From Nostoc sp. NMS8 (GTDB lineage: Bacteria > Cyanobacteriota > Cyanobacteriia > Cyanobacteriales > Nostocaceae), in NCBI RefSeq assembly GCF_017115045.1, contig NZ_JABXKK010000082.1:38782-102781 (forward strand): a stretch of 64,000 nucleotides of DNA. Reading direction: 5' to 3'. Position numbers and translations under genes: made by a program. Every line of letters begins with the position of its first letter. Position 1 is the stretch's first letter. Below, in pieces: positions 1 through 9,367 of the stretch. Under the pieces are notes generated by a model. That model was given only the letters and a program-made list of their open reading frames with translations, was not told the DNA's origin and ran no database searches.

Positions 1-363
1 AAAAATATTGTCGCCGCCGGATTGGCAGACAAAGTTGAAATCCAGCTATCCTATGCGATTGGCGTAGCACGACCAACAAGTATCCTAGTGGATACCTTTG
101 GTACTGGCAAAGTGGATGAAGAAACCTTACTGGAATTAATCGACAAGCACTTTGAACTCCGTCCAGCGGGGATTATCCATACTTTCAACTTACGCAACTT
201 ACCAAGTGAACGAGGCGGACGTTTTTATCAGGACGTCGCGGCTTACGGTCATTTTGGGCGGGCTGATTTAGACTTGCCTTGGGAACAGACCGATAAGGCC
301 GAATTGTTGAAGCAAGCAGTAAAGGATTCACTTTCGGCAGTAGTTGCTCAAGCTGTGACTTAG
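1..363 (+). CDS. metK: S-adenosylmethionine synthase, C-terminal part (5' truncated by window edge)
   Basis: Frame 1 is open from the first base ([11 protein letters not shown]...), so this is the end of a gene that begins outside the window. The reading contains the MetK C-terminal signatures [21 protein letters not shown] and the [14 protein letters not shown] stretch, ending in [13 protein letters not shown], which matches the last third of S-adenosylmethionine synthases. The enzyme makes S-adenosylmethionine from ATP and methionine in the cytosol. About 120 residues of a usual ~400 are visible. The catalytic N-terminal part cannot be seen, so activity cannot be judged. A strong intrinsic terminator follows 38 bp after the stop. 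Confidence 0.95.
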   Translation, partial: KNIVAAGLADKVEIQLSYAIGVARPTSILVDTFGTGKVDEETLLELIDKHFELRPAGIIHTFNLRNLPSERGGRFYQDVAAYGHFGRADLDLPWEQTDKAELLKQAVKDSLSAVVAQAVT

Positions 364-400
364 ACTTATACGCTACTGCAAAAACTTAGTTTATCTACGT

Positions 401-445
401 GAGGGTATTGGCAACTTGACAAGTTACCGATGCCCTCATTTTTTT
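401..445 (+). terminator. Rho-independent terminator of metK
   Basis: A 17-base arm (401-417, beginning GAGGGTATTGG) pairs with 421-437 (ending GATGCCCTC) across a 3-base loop and is followed by seven T residues (439-445). It ends metK transcription just before the convergent gene at 501-854. Confidence 0.85.
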
Positions 446-462
446 ACTAGCCGACTGCATTA

Positions 463-500
463 GCGTAGGCACAGTGCGTCGTAGACAACTACATGGCGCT
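463..500. repeat. Dispersed GTAGGC...CGTCGTAGAC repeat fragment
   Basis: Degenerate copy of a repeat also present at 45171-45204 and 48926-48953 (core CCCGTCGTAGACATCGC). It lies in the short space between two convergent genes. No coding or promoter role is visible. Confidence 0.5.
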
Positions 501-854
501 TTAAAGCTCTAATTTTTCTTTAACTACTGTCTCATCTCTAAAGCCAACCAGTACGGCTGTTCCATCTTTCACAAAAAGCGGACGCTTAAGCAGCATTGCA
601 TCAAGAGCGAATGCATCAATCCACTGTCGATCAGTCCAAGTCTTTTTTTGTTCTCCTAAAGCGCGGTAGGATTGACCGGAGGTATTTCGCATGGCAGCAG
701 AACCCAGAGACTTTACCCAGTTTTGGATCTGGTCACGGGTAGGTGAAGTATCTTTGGTGTTGATGAACTCATAGTCAATACTGTTAGCTTGGAGCCACGT
801 CAAAGCTTTTTTGCAGGTGCCACAGTTGGGGATGCCGTAGACTTCAAGAGACAT
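501..854 (-). CDS. ArsC/Spx (YffB-like) thioredoxin-fold protein
   Basis: A 117-residue protein beginning MSLEVYGIPNCGTCKKAL. The CxxC at Cys11 and Cys14 near the end of the first beta strand, and a C-terminal segment reading LLKRPLFVKDGTAVLVGF, are typical of the ArsC/Spx/YffB family (thioredoxin fold with an alpha-helical insert). True arsenate reductases of this class use a Cys-x5-Arg type site, and a CxxC with no further cysteine fits the YffB/Spx-like branch better. Substrate is unknown and an arsenate reductase label would be unsafe. Single gene, convergent with metK; a start at 854 fits the family N-terminus. Confidence 0.85.
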   Translation of the reverse strand: MSLEVYGIPNCGTCKKALTWLQANSIDYEFINTKDTSPTRDQIQNWVKSLGSAAMRNTSGQSYRALGEQKKTWTDRQWIDAFALDAMLLKRPLFVKDGTAVLVGFRDETVVKEKLEL

Positions 855-1017
855 AAACAGTTAAGCAACGATTTCTATATATTACATAACTGGTGTAACT
901 TCTGTGACTAATGCTCTATCTTTGGATTTCTATTATAAATATTTATTACCGATGGCGATCGCATACTAAGTTTTCATACTTTCGTCGCCACTACACGCAC
1001 TAACTTAATCACAAAAA

Positions 1018-1070
1018 GAAACCCTCTCTGCTTTTGTCATAGTAAAGTGATTACAAGACAGAGGGGTTTC
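1018..1070. terminator. Hairpin, terminator-like, in 340-bp intergenic region
   Basis: GAAACCCTCTCT (1018-1029) is complementary to AGAGGGGTTTC (1060-1070) with a 30-base loop. It sits in the 855-1194 gap and would lie downstream of the pentapeptide gene, which is read toward it. No long T run follows, so function as a terminator is only likely. Nothing else was recognised in this gap. Confidence 0.45.
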
Positions 1071-1194
1071 ATTTATCTTAATATTTCTGTAGAGGCAGGT
1101 TTTAAGGATAATTCTGGCAAAAACTAGTTTATTTGATTTAAGACCCGCCAAGACTGAATGTTGTGTTGATTTTAACCTGTCAACTTAGTTGAGC

Positions 1195-1650
1195 CTATTT
1201 CCAATCGGGAATCTCGGCATCTTCACCACCAATCCCGATTCCAGTATTAAATACTTCTGCGTCGGTCAGGTTGAGATCGTTCATTGATGCTTGATACACA
1301 TTAGAATCGTGAATTGTAGCGCGAGTAAAATTTACTCCGTTGAGATTGACTTGCTTCAAATTCACATTAGTTACATAAGCAGATGTTAGGTTAGCACCTG
1401 CCAAGTTTGCACCAGTTAAGTCAGCACCTTCGAGGTTAGCTCCTACAAGGTTTGCTCCTTGCAGTTTCGAGCCTCTCAAGTCAGCACCAATTAAATGAGC
1501 GCCACTGAGGTTAGCTCCTGATAGATCGCACTTAACACATTCCCCAGTTGAAAGCAGCTTTTGTAAATCCTGTGGATTCTCGGCTCTAACCGAGCTAGCG
1601 AAAAATAGGGGTGTTGCTAAGGCCATGGCCGCTAATAGCTGGAGTTTCAT
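1195..1650 (-). CDS. Secreted pentapeptide-repeat protein
   Basis: A 151-residue protein. Residues 1-23 form a signal peptide (MKLQLLAAMALATPLFFASS, likely cleaved after VRA). After a short segment with two cysteines (CVKC), residues 43-100 follow the A(D/N)LXX pentapeptide pattern (ANLSGAHLIGADLRGSKLQG and so on), then a looser repeat continues to about residue 135. Pentapeptide repeats fold into a right-handed quadrilateral beta helix. Such exported proteins are abundant in cyanobacteria and mostly of unknown role. The two cysteines could form a disulphide in the periplasm (inference). It stands alone, with roughly 300 bp of unremarkable AT-rich sequence upstream. Confidence 0.85.
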   Translation of the reverse strand: MKLQLLAAMALATPLFFASSVRAENPQDLQKLLSTGECVKCDLSGANLSGAHLIGADLRGSKLQGANLVGANLEGADLTGANLAGANLTSAYVTNVNLKQVNLNGVNFTRATIHDSNVYQASMNDLNLTDAEVFNTGIGIGGEDAEIPDWK

Positions 1651-1951
1651 AATTTTTCCCCCTTAATAATCAAGTTGCGTCCGTTCTGTCCCTCACAACT
1701 CTATTATCTCACTAAACTTCGTGAGGTCAATCTATCTTGTGACAATCTATCTCCTGACAGGTTTGTTGCGATCTGAAACAGGAATATAAAGTAATGTCAC
1801 AAACACCATTAATTCTGATTTATGGCGATTTTACCTGATAATTCCTCAAAAAAAGCCAGTATTAAATCACTATTAAATCTTTTGAAAAGCTGGATTTACT
1901 CACCATAGCTGGTTTTATAAGTATTTATACTTTATCAATTGATGGTTGAGC
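1651..1951. other. Intergenic region, nothing recognised
   Basis: About 300 bp between two minus-strand genes. It should hold the promoter of the pentapeptide gene. I see no RNA gene, repeat or hairpin that stands out. Confidence 0.5.
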
Positions 1952-2815
1952 TTAATTCCTCAGAAATTCTCGCATATACTGATTAACCAATTCAGGCTGT
2001 TCTTGCTGCACCCAATGGCCACAATTAGGAATGTACTTGATTTGAAAATCCCTGACATAAGCTGCGGTGTTGTAAGTTAGTTCCTTGCCGAGTGCAGTGT
2101 CATTTTCTCCCCAAATCATCAGCGTTGGCACTTCCAGAATGCCCCAATTTGGATTTAGCATTCTCTGCTGAAAAATATTGCGGTAATAGTTCAGCATTGC
2201 TGTCAGGGCACCGCGTTTTGCCGCAGCATTTTTATATGCGTCAATATCGGCTTGCGTGAAAGCACTCTTGTTAACTGCTGTACCTTTAAAAGCTGTTTCA
2301 ATAGCTTGGTAGTCGGAAGATTGTAAAAGTAATTCTGGTATCCACGGTAGTTGAAAGAGGAAGATGTAATTGCTACGTAGCAACTGTTGGGGAGTGCGTA
2401 ACCCTTGAGCAAATTTCGCAGGATGAGGCAGGTTAAGGATAATTAATCGCTCTACCATTTCGGGGTGAGTGTATGCAAAATTCCAAGCGATCGCACCTCC
2501 CCAATCATGTCCAGCTAAAACACATTTTTGGTATCCTAAGCCTTTAATTACTCCTGCTACATCTTTGATAAATTCATCCATTACATAAGCTGATTGCTCA
2601 TTTGGTTTATCACTATCGTTGTAGCCACGCAAATCAATGGCAACTACTTTAAAATCTTGAGCAAATTCAAGTATTTGATGCCGCCAAGAGTACCAAAATT
2701 CAGGAAACCCATGCAGCATCAACATCAAGGGGCCTTCACCTTGGGTAACGTAGTGTAGCTTCACCCCATTAGTAGTTATATATTCGTGTTTCCAAGAAGT
2801 TTCTATTAGAAACAT
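1952..2815 (-). CDS. Alpha/beta hydrolase, epoxide hydrolase-like
   Basis: A 287-residue protein from the ATG at 2815; a GTG at 2845 would add 10 residues that do not look like family sequence. The oxyanion motif HGFPEFW lies at residues 35-41. The nucleophile elbow is GHDWGG with Asp104 in place of the usual serine, as in epoxide hydrolases and haloalkane dehalogenases. A distal acid lies in WGENDTAL and the catalytic His in NCGHWVQQE near the C-terminus. The HGFPxxW plus HDWGG pairing points to soluble epoxide hydrolase rather than dehalogenase, but the substrate cannot be told. Single gene, divergent from the DUF1206 gene. Confidence 0.85.
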   Translation of the reverse strand: MFLIETSWKHEYITTNGVKLHYVTQGEGPLMLMLHGFPEFWYSWRHQILEFAQDFKVVAIDLRGYNDSDKPNEQSAYVMDEFIKDVAGVIKGLGYQKCVLAGHDWGGAIAWNFAYTHPEMVERLIILNLPHPAKFAQGLRTPQQLLRSNYIFLFQLPWIPELLLQSSDYQAIETAFKGTAVNKSAFTQADIDAYKNAAAKRGALTAMLNYYRNIFQQRMLNPNWGILEVPTLMIWGENDTALGKELTYNTAAYVRDFQIKYIPNCGHWVQQEQPELVNQYMREFLRN

Positions 2816-3017
2816 AATCAATCCCAATTCAGCATTATAAAACACTAAATAATATATTACTTAATAAGTTTAATATGATTTTTAGGAACCTCACATCTAT
2901 TAAAAGACAGTATTACAATAGTGATTTATTACAAAATAATTAAACAATTTGCCCTGGGATAGATGTGAATCGCGGGTAAATTTTGGTAAAAGTAGATATA
3001 ATTATTCTCCAACTACC

Positions 3018-3836
3018 ATGACACAACAGTTGACAAACCATGCTTCATTGTGGGTTGAGCGACTGGGACGATTTGGCTATGTTTCCAAGGGAGTAGTTTA
3101 CGGTATAGTTGGACTACTGGCAGCACAGGCGGCTTTTGGCAGGGGTGGTAAAACAACTGATACCCAAGGCGCTCTGCAAACAATTGTCAACCAGCCATTT
3201 GGAAAATTTTTGCTGGCTTTAGTTGCAACTGGCTTGATTGGATACGTAATCTGGCGTTTTGTGCAGGCAATTAAAGACCCAGAAAATAAAGGTAACGATG
3301 CCAAAGGTTTAGCAGTGCGAATTGGTTACGCAGTTAATGGCTTGATTTATGCAAGTTTAGCCTTAAGTGCTGTGCAAATCGTTATGGGTACAGGCAGTGG
3401 TAAAAATAGTAGTGATTCTACTGAAGATTCGACAGCACGGTTGCTTTCTCAACCCTTTGGTGAGTGGTTAGTTGGAACTGTGGGGGTGTTTGTAATTGCT
3501 CTAGGTTTCTATCAGTTTTATCAAGCTTTTAGTGGGAAATTTCGTAAAGAACTCAATTTAACAGAATTAAGCAACACACAAGCCCAATGGGTAATGAGGA
3601 TTTCCAGATTTGGTTTAGCGGCACGGGGTATAGTATTTTGTATTATCGGTTGGTTTTTAATTGAAGCTGCAAAACAATCGAATGCCGCTACCGCCGAAGG
3701 TTTGGATGAAGTATTACAGACGCTAGCGCAACAGCCTAACGGAGCATGGCTTTTGGGTATTGTGGCACTAGGTTTGGTTGCCTATGCCATTTACACAATA
3801 ATACAGGCGCGGTATCGTCGGGTAGTGAATGTTTAG
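3018..3836 (+). CDS. DUF1206 membrane protein
   Basis: A 272-residue protein starting at the ATG at 3018 (MTQQLTNHASLWVERLGRFG); an upstream TTG at 2949 only adds non-hydrophobic residues. It contains three repeats of a two-helix unit, each opening with an R(L/I)G(R/Y)xG(Y/L) motif (RLGRFGYVSKGVVYGIVG, RIGYAVNGLIYASLAL, RISRFGLAARGIVFCIIG), giving six predicted membrane helices. This is the DUF1206 architecture. The family has no established function. It is followed after 33 bp by the glycosidase-like gene in the same direction, so the two may be co-transcribed. Confidence 0.85.
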   Translation: MTQQLTNHASLWVERLGRFGYVSKGVVYGIVGLLAAQAAFGRGGKTTDTQGALQTIVNQPFGKFLLALVATGLIGYVIWRFVQAIKDPENKGNDAKGLAVRIGYAVNGLIYASLALSAVQIVMGTGSGKNSSDSTEDSTARLLSQPFGEWLVGTVGVFVIALGFYQFYQAFSGKFRKELNLTELSNTQAQWVMRISRFGLAARGIVFCIIGWFLIEAAKQSNAATAEGLDEVLQTLAQQPNGAWLLGIVALGLVAYAIYTIIQARYRRVVNV

Positions 3837-3869
3837 ATGGTGCAGTGCCGAGAATTTTAATTTATAGAA

Positions 3870-5015
3870 ATGGCAATAATAGAAACCCGTGGTATCTGGC
3901 TGACCACTACTGATAGTAAAGTTCTCAGGTCAAAGGAACGCATTGCTGAGGCGATGGATTTCTTGGCCGAGACAGGATTTAATGTGGTGTTTCCCGTTGT
4001 TTGGAACAAGGCAGTAACTTTGTATCCCAGTCAGACAATGCAGCAGACTTTTGGAGTTGAAATTGACCCGATGTTTGTAGGCCGAGACCCTTTAGAAGAA
4101 GTGATAATTGAGGCGCGGCGAGTTGGGTTGAAAGTTATTCCTTGGTTTGAATACGGTTTTGCCAGTTCCTACAATTTAAATGGTGGTGTACTTTTACAGA
4201 AAAAACCGGAATGGGCGGCGCGTGATTATAACGGCAATTTATTGAAGAAAAACGGCTTTGAGTGGTTGAATGCACTCGACCCACAGGTGCAGGAATTTTT
4301 ATTGAACTTGGTGCTGGAAGTTGCGAATAATTATGATGTGGATGGTGTTCAAGGTGACGATCGCTTCCCGGCATTACCTTCTGAAGGTGGGTATGATGAG
4401 GGAACTATCAGTCGTTATCGCCAGAAATTTAATTGCAATCCACCACAGAACCCCAAGGATAGGCAATGGTTACAGTGGCGTGCAGATATTCTGACTGAAT
4501 TTTTGGCGCGTCTCTATCGGGAGGTGAAAGCGGTGAATTCTAATTTGCTGGTAGCGATCGCACCTAATATCTATGATTGGGCATTCCAGGAATATCTGCA
4601 AGACTCACCCACCTGGCTGAATCGAGGAATAGTTGATATGATTCAGCCGCAGATTTATCGCCGTGACTTTGGGAGTTACCGTGCGATCGCTGATAAACTG
4701 GTAAACCAGCAGTTCACAGATGCGACACTGCCCAGGTTAGCACCGGGAATACTGATGAAACTTGGTAGTTATTGTATTAGTCCAGAATATCTGGTGCAAG
4801 CAATTGAATACAATCGCCAACTTGGTATTCAAGGAGAGGTATTCTTTTTTTACGAAGGTTTGCGCGAAAATAACAATACCCTAGCTAAAGTTTTGCGAAA
4901 TGGCCCCTATGCTAAGTCTGCATCATTTCCTACTCTGTCAGATTTGAGTGCGGGTGGTGTGATTAACAAGAGGACATCTTCAATTTGGCAAAGGTTATTA
5001 AAAAAGATTTTTTAA
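3870..5015 (+). CDS. Family 10-like glycosyl hydrolase (GHL10/DUF187 type)
   Basis: A 381-residue protein. The start MAIIETRGIWLTTTDSKVL is the opening beta strand of the GHL10 family (TIM barrel), followed by NVVFPVVWNKAVTLYPS, EARRVGLKVIPWFEYGF, and VDGVQGDDRFPALPSEGGYD, the conserved barrel strands with acidic residues at the expected active site. No signal peptide or membrane segment is seen, so it is either cytosolic or exported by another route. Such proteins are usually linked to cell-wall or envelope polysaccharides, but no substrate is proven for cyanobacterial members. The DUF2358 gene begins 6 bp after its stop, so the two form an operon. Confidence 0.85.
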   Translation: MAIIETRGIWLTTTDSKVLRSKERIAEAMDFLAETGFNVVFPVVWNKAVTLYPSQTMQQTFGVEIDPMFVGRDPLEEVIIEARRVGLKVIPWFEYGFASSYNLNGGVLLQKKPEWAARDYNGNLLKKNGFEWLNALDPQVQEFLLNLVLEVANNYDVDGVQGDDRFPALPSEGGYDEGTISRYRQKFNCNPPQNPKDRQWLQWRADILTEFLARLYREVKAVNSNLLVAIAPNIYDWAFQEYLQDSPTWLNRGIVDMIQPQIYRRDFGSYRAIADKLVNQQFTDATLPRLAPGILMKLGSYCISPEYLVQAIEYNRQLGIQGEVFFFYEGLRENNNTLAKVLRNGPYAKSASFPTLSDLSAGGVINKRTSSIWQRLLKKIF

Positions 5016-5021
5016 GGGAAA

Positions 5022-5456
5022 ATGCGCGTGGAATCTCAATTCTCGGTGGAACAGGTAATTAAAACTTTAAAAGAGGATTTACCAACACTTTTTGAAAAAG
5101 ATATTTCATATCAGATTTATACAGATGATATCTACTTTAAAGACCCGGTAAATACATTTAAATATAAATTTAACTATCGTATTATCTTTTGGACTTTGCG
5201 ATTTCACGCTCGGCTATTTTTTACCGAAATTTGCTTTGATGTGCATGAAGTATCTCAGTCATCCGAAGACACGATTTTAGCTAAGTGGACAGTGCGGGGA
5301 GTGTTGCGCGTTCCTTGGAAAGCAAGGTTGCTTTTTAATGGCTATTCAACATATAAACTCAACCAAGATAATTTGATATACGAGCATATTGACACATGGG
5401 ATCGCAAACCAGGGGAGATTTTACGGCAGTTTTGGCAAAGAGGAGGGGAGAGATAA
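5022..5456 (+). CDS. DUF2358 family protein
   Basis: A 144-residue protein with the layout of the DUF2358 family found in cyanobacteria and plastids: an N-terminal helix (VEQVIKTLKEDLPTLFEKD), then ISYQIYTDDIYFKDPVNTFKYK and a C-terminal beta sheet ending YEHIDTWDRKPGEILRQFW. The fold is SnoaL/NTF2-like. The start is tightly coupled to the preceding glycosidase stop (6-bp gap). The function is unknown. Confidence 0.8.
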   Translation: MRVESQFSVEQVIKTLKEDLPTLFEKDISYQIYTDDIYFKDPVNTFKYKFNYRIIFWTLRFHARLFFTEICFDVHEVSQSSEDTILAKWTVRGVLRVPWKARLLFNGYSTYKLNQDNLIYEHIDTWDRKPGEILRQFWQRGGER

Positions 5457-5591
5457 TTAGCTGTTAGATATTCATTCTTGAGACTAAGAATAATTAAGAT
5501 TGAAATAGGTTGTTAAATTTAGTTTAAATAAGCTCTTACTCTTAACTGAAAGAATGATAAGCGAGGCAAACTTATTTATTTGTTGATTTTG

Positions 5592-5810
5592 TTAAACCAA
5601 TAATGTTTTCCCACCAATTGATTGATGATATAAAGTCATTAGCTGGCTAGCATTTAAAGTTTCTACGGCATAAGCTTTTCCTGTTAAGTCGCTGAATTCT
5701 ACTTCAAAAACTTCAGGTTCATATTCTTCTACAATCGTTCCTACTTGACCGCGATGCAATCCCAATTCTGGTAAGTCTTCGGTTAGGGCAACTACATCTA
5801 ATAATTTCAT
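5592..5810 (-). CDS. DUF4926 small protein
   Basis: A 72-residue protein (MKLLDVVALTEDLPELGLHRGQVGTIVEEY) that matches the DUF4926 family: an SH3-like small beta barrel with the LxxGxxGTIVE motif and a C-terminal EVEFSDxxGxxYA strand. It is encoded 17 bp downstream of the DUF6883 gene in the same direction, a pairing I recall as recurrent in cyanobacteria. The tight linkage and small sizes suggest a two-component module, possibly toxin-antitoxin-like, but no catalytic motif is recognisable. Confidence 0.8.
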   Translation of the reverse strand: MKLLDVVALTEDLPELGLHRGQVGTIVEEYEPEVFEVEFSDLTGKAYAVETLNASQLMTLYHQSIGGKTLLV

Positions 5811-5827
5811 TAGTATTACCTCATTGC

Positions 5828-6160
5828 TTAGATTATATAACAGCTAACTAGGCGGGGGAAGCCTTCATTATTACGCACTATCCAAACACTTTGAATAATT
5901 GCTTGTTTATCTGAGCGATTCAGGGGAAAATCAATGATATATTTTTGACCGTATTGATTACTTTTACCAGGGATAGCATCATAATTTACTACTGCTTGTA
6001 AAAGTATGGCTTGTAATTCTTCTGCATCATCTAAATTTAAGTCTAGTGCAGATTTAAATACACGGGCTTTGTGTTTTCCCTCTGGATGTTCTGGGTTGAG
6101 ACAGTAACCCGCAATTTTATCTATTTCAACGATAGCGCATTCAGGGTTAGGAAGTTTCAT
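5828..6160 (-). CDS. DUF6883 small protein, partner of DUF4926
   Basis: A 110-residue protein with the features of DUF6883: a conserved HPEGKHKARVF motif (residues 24-34) and a C-terminal IQSVWIVRNNEGFPRLVSCYI strand pair. In other bacteria this domain can sit at the C-terminus of larger polymorphic proteins, which is why a toxin or nuclease-like role has been suspected; nothing here proves it. It is the first gene of a two-gene unit (gap of 17 bp to the DUF4926 gene). Confidence 0.75.
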   Translation of the reverse strand: MKLPNPECAIVEIDKIAGYCLNPEHPEGKHKARVFKSALDLNLDDAEELQAILLQAVVNYDAIPGKSNQYGQKYIIDFPLNRSDKQAIIQSVWIVRNNEGFPRLVSCYII

Positions 6161-6296
6161 AATACGTTTGCTATAACCTTTGACTTATCCATACTGCAAT
6201 TCAACAGTTAAATAAAAATCAAATAGTCTCAAACTAGGGATAAAATTTAGAGATAAGATGGTTTAGTTTTATATAATCCACCCTACTTTGAAAAGA

Positions 6297-9185
6297 CTAA
6301 GATTTCACCGCTGGATACTGTTTCAAAACCTGCTTTAAATATTGCCCAGTATAAGACCTGGGATTTTTTGCAACTTCCTCTGGTGTACCCACAGCAATCA
6401 ATTCTCCGCCTTTGTCGCCACCTTCTGGCCCCAAATCTATCACCCAGTCAGAACAACGAATTACATCTAAATTGTGTTCAATTACTAAAATTGAATTTCC
6501 TTTATCCACCAATCTTTGCAACACATCTAACAATTTGTGGACATCGTAAAAAGATAACCCTGTTGTCGGTTCATCTATTAAATAAAGTGTCTTCCCTGTG
6601 GCGCGTCGAGATAGTTCGGTTGCTAATTTTACCCGTTGCGCTTCACCACCTGATAAGGTAGTCGCAGGTTGTCCTAGTTGGACATAACCCAAGCCGACAT
6701 CAAATAAAGTTTGCAAACGCGCGATAGCTTTGGGAATATTCTGGAAAAAGTCTAAGCTTTCCTCAACTGTCATTCTCAGAACATCAGAGATTGACTTATC
6801 TTTATACTTCACCTGCAAAGTCTCGCGGTTATACCTTGCACCTTTACAAATTTCGCATTGTACGTAAACATCCGGGAGAAAGTTCATTTCAATCACATTC
6901 ACACCCTGTCCGCTACAAGCTTCGCAACGTCCACCTTTAACGTTAAAAGAAAATTGTCCAGGTTTATAACCCCTAGCTTTGGCTTCGACTGTTTGAGAAA
7001 ATACATCTCGAATGGCATCGAAAATTCCTGTGTAAGTTGCAGGGTTAGAACGTGGTGTGCGTCCAATGGGTGATTGATCGATCACGATCGCTTTATCAAT
7101 CGCGTTTAATCCCTGAATTTTATCCAAATGTCTGGGTAAGGGAACTTTCTTAGTTAAATGGTGTTGCAGAGATGGATATAGTAATTCGTTAATTAGGGTA
7201 GATTTGCCAGAACCAGACACACCAGTAATGGAGACGAGTTTACCTAATGGAATGTCTACATCTATATTTTGTAAATTGTTACGATGAGCATTTTGAATTC
7301 CCAAACTGCGCCCATTTCCTTCTCGGCGTGCTGCTGGCGTGGTAATTACTCGTCTTCCTGATAAATATGCACCCGTCAAGGAATCCTCTGCTGCTAATAA
7401 TGCCTGAAAATCACCTTGGGCGATTATATTTCCGCCGTGAATTCCAGCACCGGGGCCAATATCAACTATGTAGTTAGCTGCGCGAATTGTTTCTTCATCG
7501 TGTTCAACGACAATTAACGTATTACCCAAATCTCGCAATTTAGTTAAAGTTTTCAGCAACCTACCATTATCTCGTTGATGCAAACCAATACTCGGTTCAT
7601 CTAAAACGTAGAGAACTCCTGTTAAACCAGAACCAATTTGCGTGGCTAGACGAATTCGTTGGGCTTCGCCACCAGAAAGCGTCATGGCGGGACGGTCAAG
7701 GGTGAGATAATCTAAACCTACATCCAACAAAAATTGTAATCTTGCTTTGATTTCTCGCAGAACTAAATCAGCAATTTGTAACTGGCGATCGCTCAACTTA
7801 AATTGCTCAATTCTCTCCCGACAATCCCGAATTGATACGGTAGTCAATTCTAAAATTCCATATTGTCCCAACTTCACCGCCAAGGCTTCCGGTTTTAACC
7901 GTTTTCCCAGACAAACTTCACACGGTTGATCGATTAAATACTGCTCTAATTTTTGCTTAACTAATTCCGAACCACCCTCATATTGCCGTTGCAAAATTGG
8001 AATAGCACCTTTAAAACTCTGCTTTCTTTGTGCAACTGCTGCTCGTTCATCTTTCTCTCCAAACAAAATAATTTGCTGCTGTTCTTCTGTCAGCTTGCTC
8101 CAATTTGTCTGTAACTCAAATCCATAAATTTGTCCTACACTATAGAGTAATTCCAAATAATAAGAATTATCTTTTTCTGACCAAGGTGCGATCGCAGCAT
8201 AAACTGGCGCTTCCCAGTCGGGTACGATCAAGTCTGGCGCAAATCTCCTTAAAGTCCCAATTCCATGACAGTGTGGACAAGCACCATAAGGCGAGTTAAA
8301 GGAGAACAATCGCGGTGATAATTCCTCCATTACCGCGCCATGTTCTGGACAGGCAAAATTTTCCGAAAATACTAATTCTTCTTCTTTTTCTTGTCCGTCG
8401 TCACCAAGCAGACTCACCAGAATGGCCGCAATCCCACCCGATTGCTTGAGACACGTAGACAGGGAATCAACCAAACGCTCCTGGATATCAGCCTTTTTCA
8501 CCAAGCGGTCAATTACCACTTCGATGGTGTGGGTAAAGTTTTTATCCAATTCAATGGAATCTGACAGTTCGCGGATCTCGCCATTGATCCGCACGCGGAC
8601 AAAACCTTGGGATGCCAGACTTGACAAAAGCTTACGGTGTGTGCCTTTCTTCCCTCGAACAACGGGTGCAAGGATTTGGAAGCGGGTGCGATCTGGTAAT
8701 TCCATGATGCGATCGCACATCTCATCGATTGTCTGGGGTGCAATACAGCGATCGCATATTGGACAATGGGGTTCGCCAGCCCGACCAAACAACAGCCGCA
8801 AATAGTCGTAAATCTCTGTCACCGTACCGACAGTGGAACGGGGGTTATGAGACGTTGATTTTTGGTCAATGGAAATTGCTGGACTTAAGCCTTCAATGGC
8901 TTCCACATCCGGCTTATCCAGTTGTCCTAAAAATTGCCGGGCGTAGGCGCTGAGGGATTCGACATAGCGACGTTGCCCTTCAGCGAAAATCGTATCAAAG
9001 GCTAGGGAAGACTTACCAGAACCAGAAACGCCAGTGAATACGATTAGGCGATCGCGTGGCAATTCCAAGTCAATATTTTTCAGATTATGCTGCCTAGCAC
9101 CCCGAATCCGAATGGTATTCTGGCTGTTGTGGCTGGGGTTGGGGAGATGTCCATTCAAGGATGCTGCTAGCTGTTGGTCTGACAT
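6297..9185 (-). CDS. uvrA: Excinuclease ABC subunit A
   Basis: A 962-residue protein, a normal length for UvrA. The first Walker A GVSGSGKS is at residues 52-59 and a second GVSGSGKS opens the C-terminal ATPase. Two LSGGEAQR signatures, Walker B motifs VLDEPSIGL and LIDEPTTGLS, the CPHCHGIG zinc module in the first half and the C-x2-C...C-x2-C zinc finger (CEAC...CEIC) in the second are all present. UvrA dimers find bulky DNA lesions, load UvrB and start nucleotide excision repair. uvrB and uvrC are not in the window, which is normal because these genes are scattered. Intact and monocistronic. Confidence 0.98.
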   Translation of the reverse strand: MSDQQLAASLNGHLPNPSHNSQNTIRIRGARQHNLKNIDLELPRDRLIVFTGVSGSGKSSLAFDTIFAEGQRRYVESLSAYARQFLGQLDKPDVEAIEGLSPAISIDQKSTSHNPRSTVGTVTEIYDYLRLLFGRAGEPHCPICDRCIAPQTIDEMCDRIMELPDRTRFQILAPVVRGKKGTHRKLLSSLASQGFVRVRINGEIRELSDSIELDKNFTHTIEVVIDRLVKKADIQERLVDSLSTCLKQSGGIAAILVSLLGDDGQEKEEELVFSENFACPEHGAVMEELSPRLFSFNSPYGACPHCHGIGTLRRFAPDLIVPDWEAPVYAAIAPWSEKDNSYYLELLYSVGQIYGFELQTNWSKLTEEQQQIILFGEKDERAAVAQRKQSFKGAIPILQRQYEGGSELVKQKLEQYLIDQPCEVCLGKRLKPEALAVKLGQYGILELTTVSIRDCRERIEQFKLSDRQLQIADLVLREIKARLQFLLDVGLDYLTLDRPAMTLSGGEAQRIRLATQIGSGLTGVLYVLDEPSIGLHQRDNGRLLKTLTKLRDLGNTLIVVEHDEETIRAANYIVDIGPGAGIHGGNIIAQGDFQALLAAEDSLTGAYLSGRRVITTPAARREGNGRSLGIQNAHRNNLQNIDVDIPLGKLVSITGVSGSGKSTLINELLYPSLQHHLTKKVPLPRHLDKIQGLNAIDKAIVIDQSPIGRTPRSNPATYTGIFDAIRDVFSQTVEAKARGYKPGQFSFNVKGGRCEACSGQGVNVIEMNFLPDVYVQCEICKGARYNRETLQVKYKDKSISDVLRMTVEESLDFFQNIPKAIARLQTLFDVGLGYVQLGQPATTLSGGEAQRVKLATELSRRATGKTLYLIDEPTTGLSFYDVHKLLDVLQRLVDKGNSILVIEHNLDVIRCSDWVIDLGPEGGDKGGELIAVGTPEEVAKNPRSYTGQYLKQVLKQYPAVKS

Positions 9186-9367
9186 ATTGGGCGGCGAAGA
9201 AGGAGTTTCTTATGAAACAGTCCTTAATAATACTATCTTTAATTGGTTTATTGTAGAACAATAGTACTGTTTTAGTTAGTTATCGTTCCAGATTCATGCC
9301 GCAGACATACTTAAGAGTCTGCTAATTTGGAAACATCTCGATTCAATATCCTTCTGAGGGTGAATCT

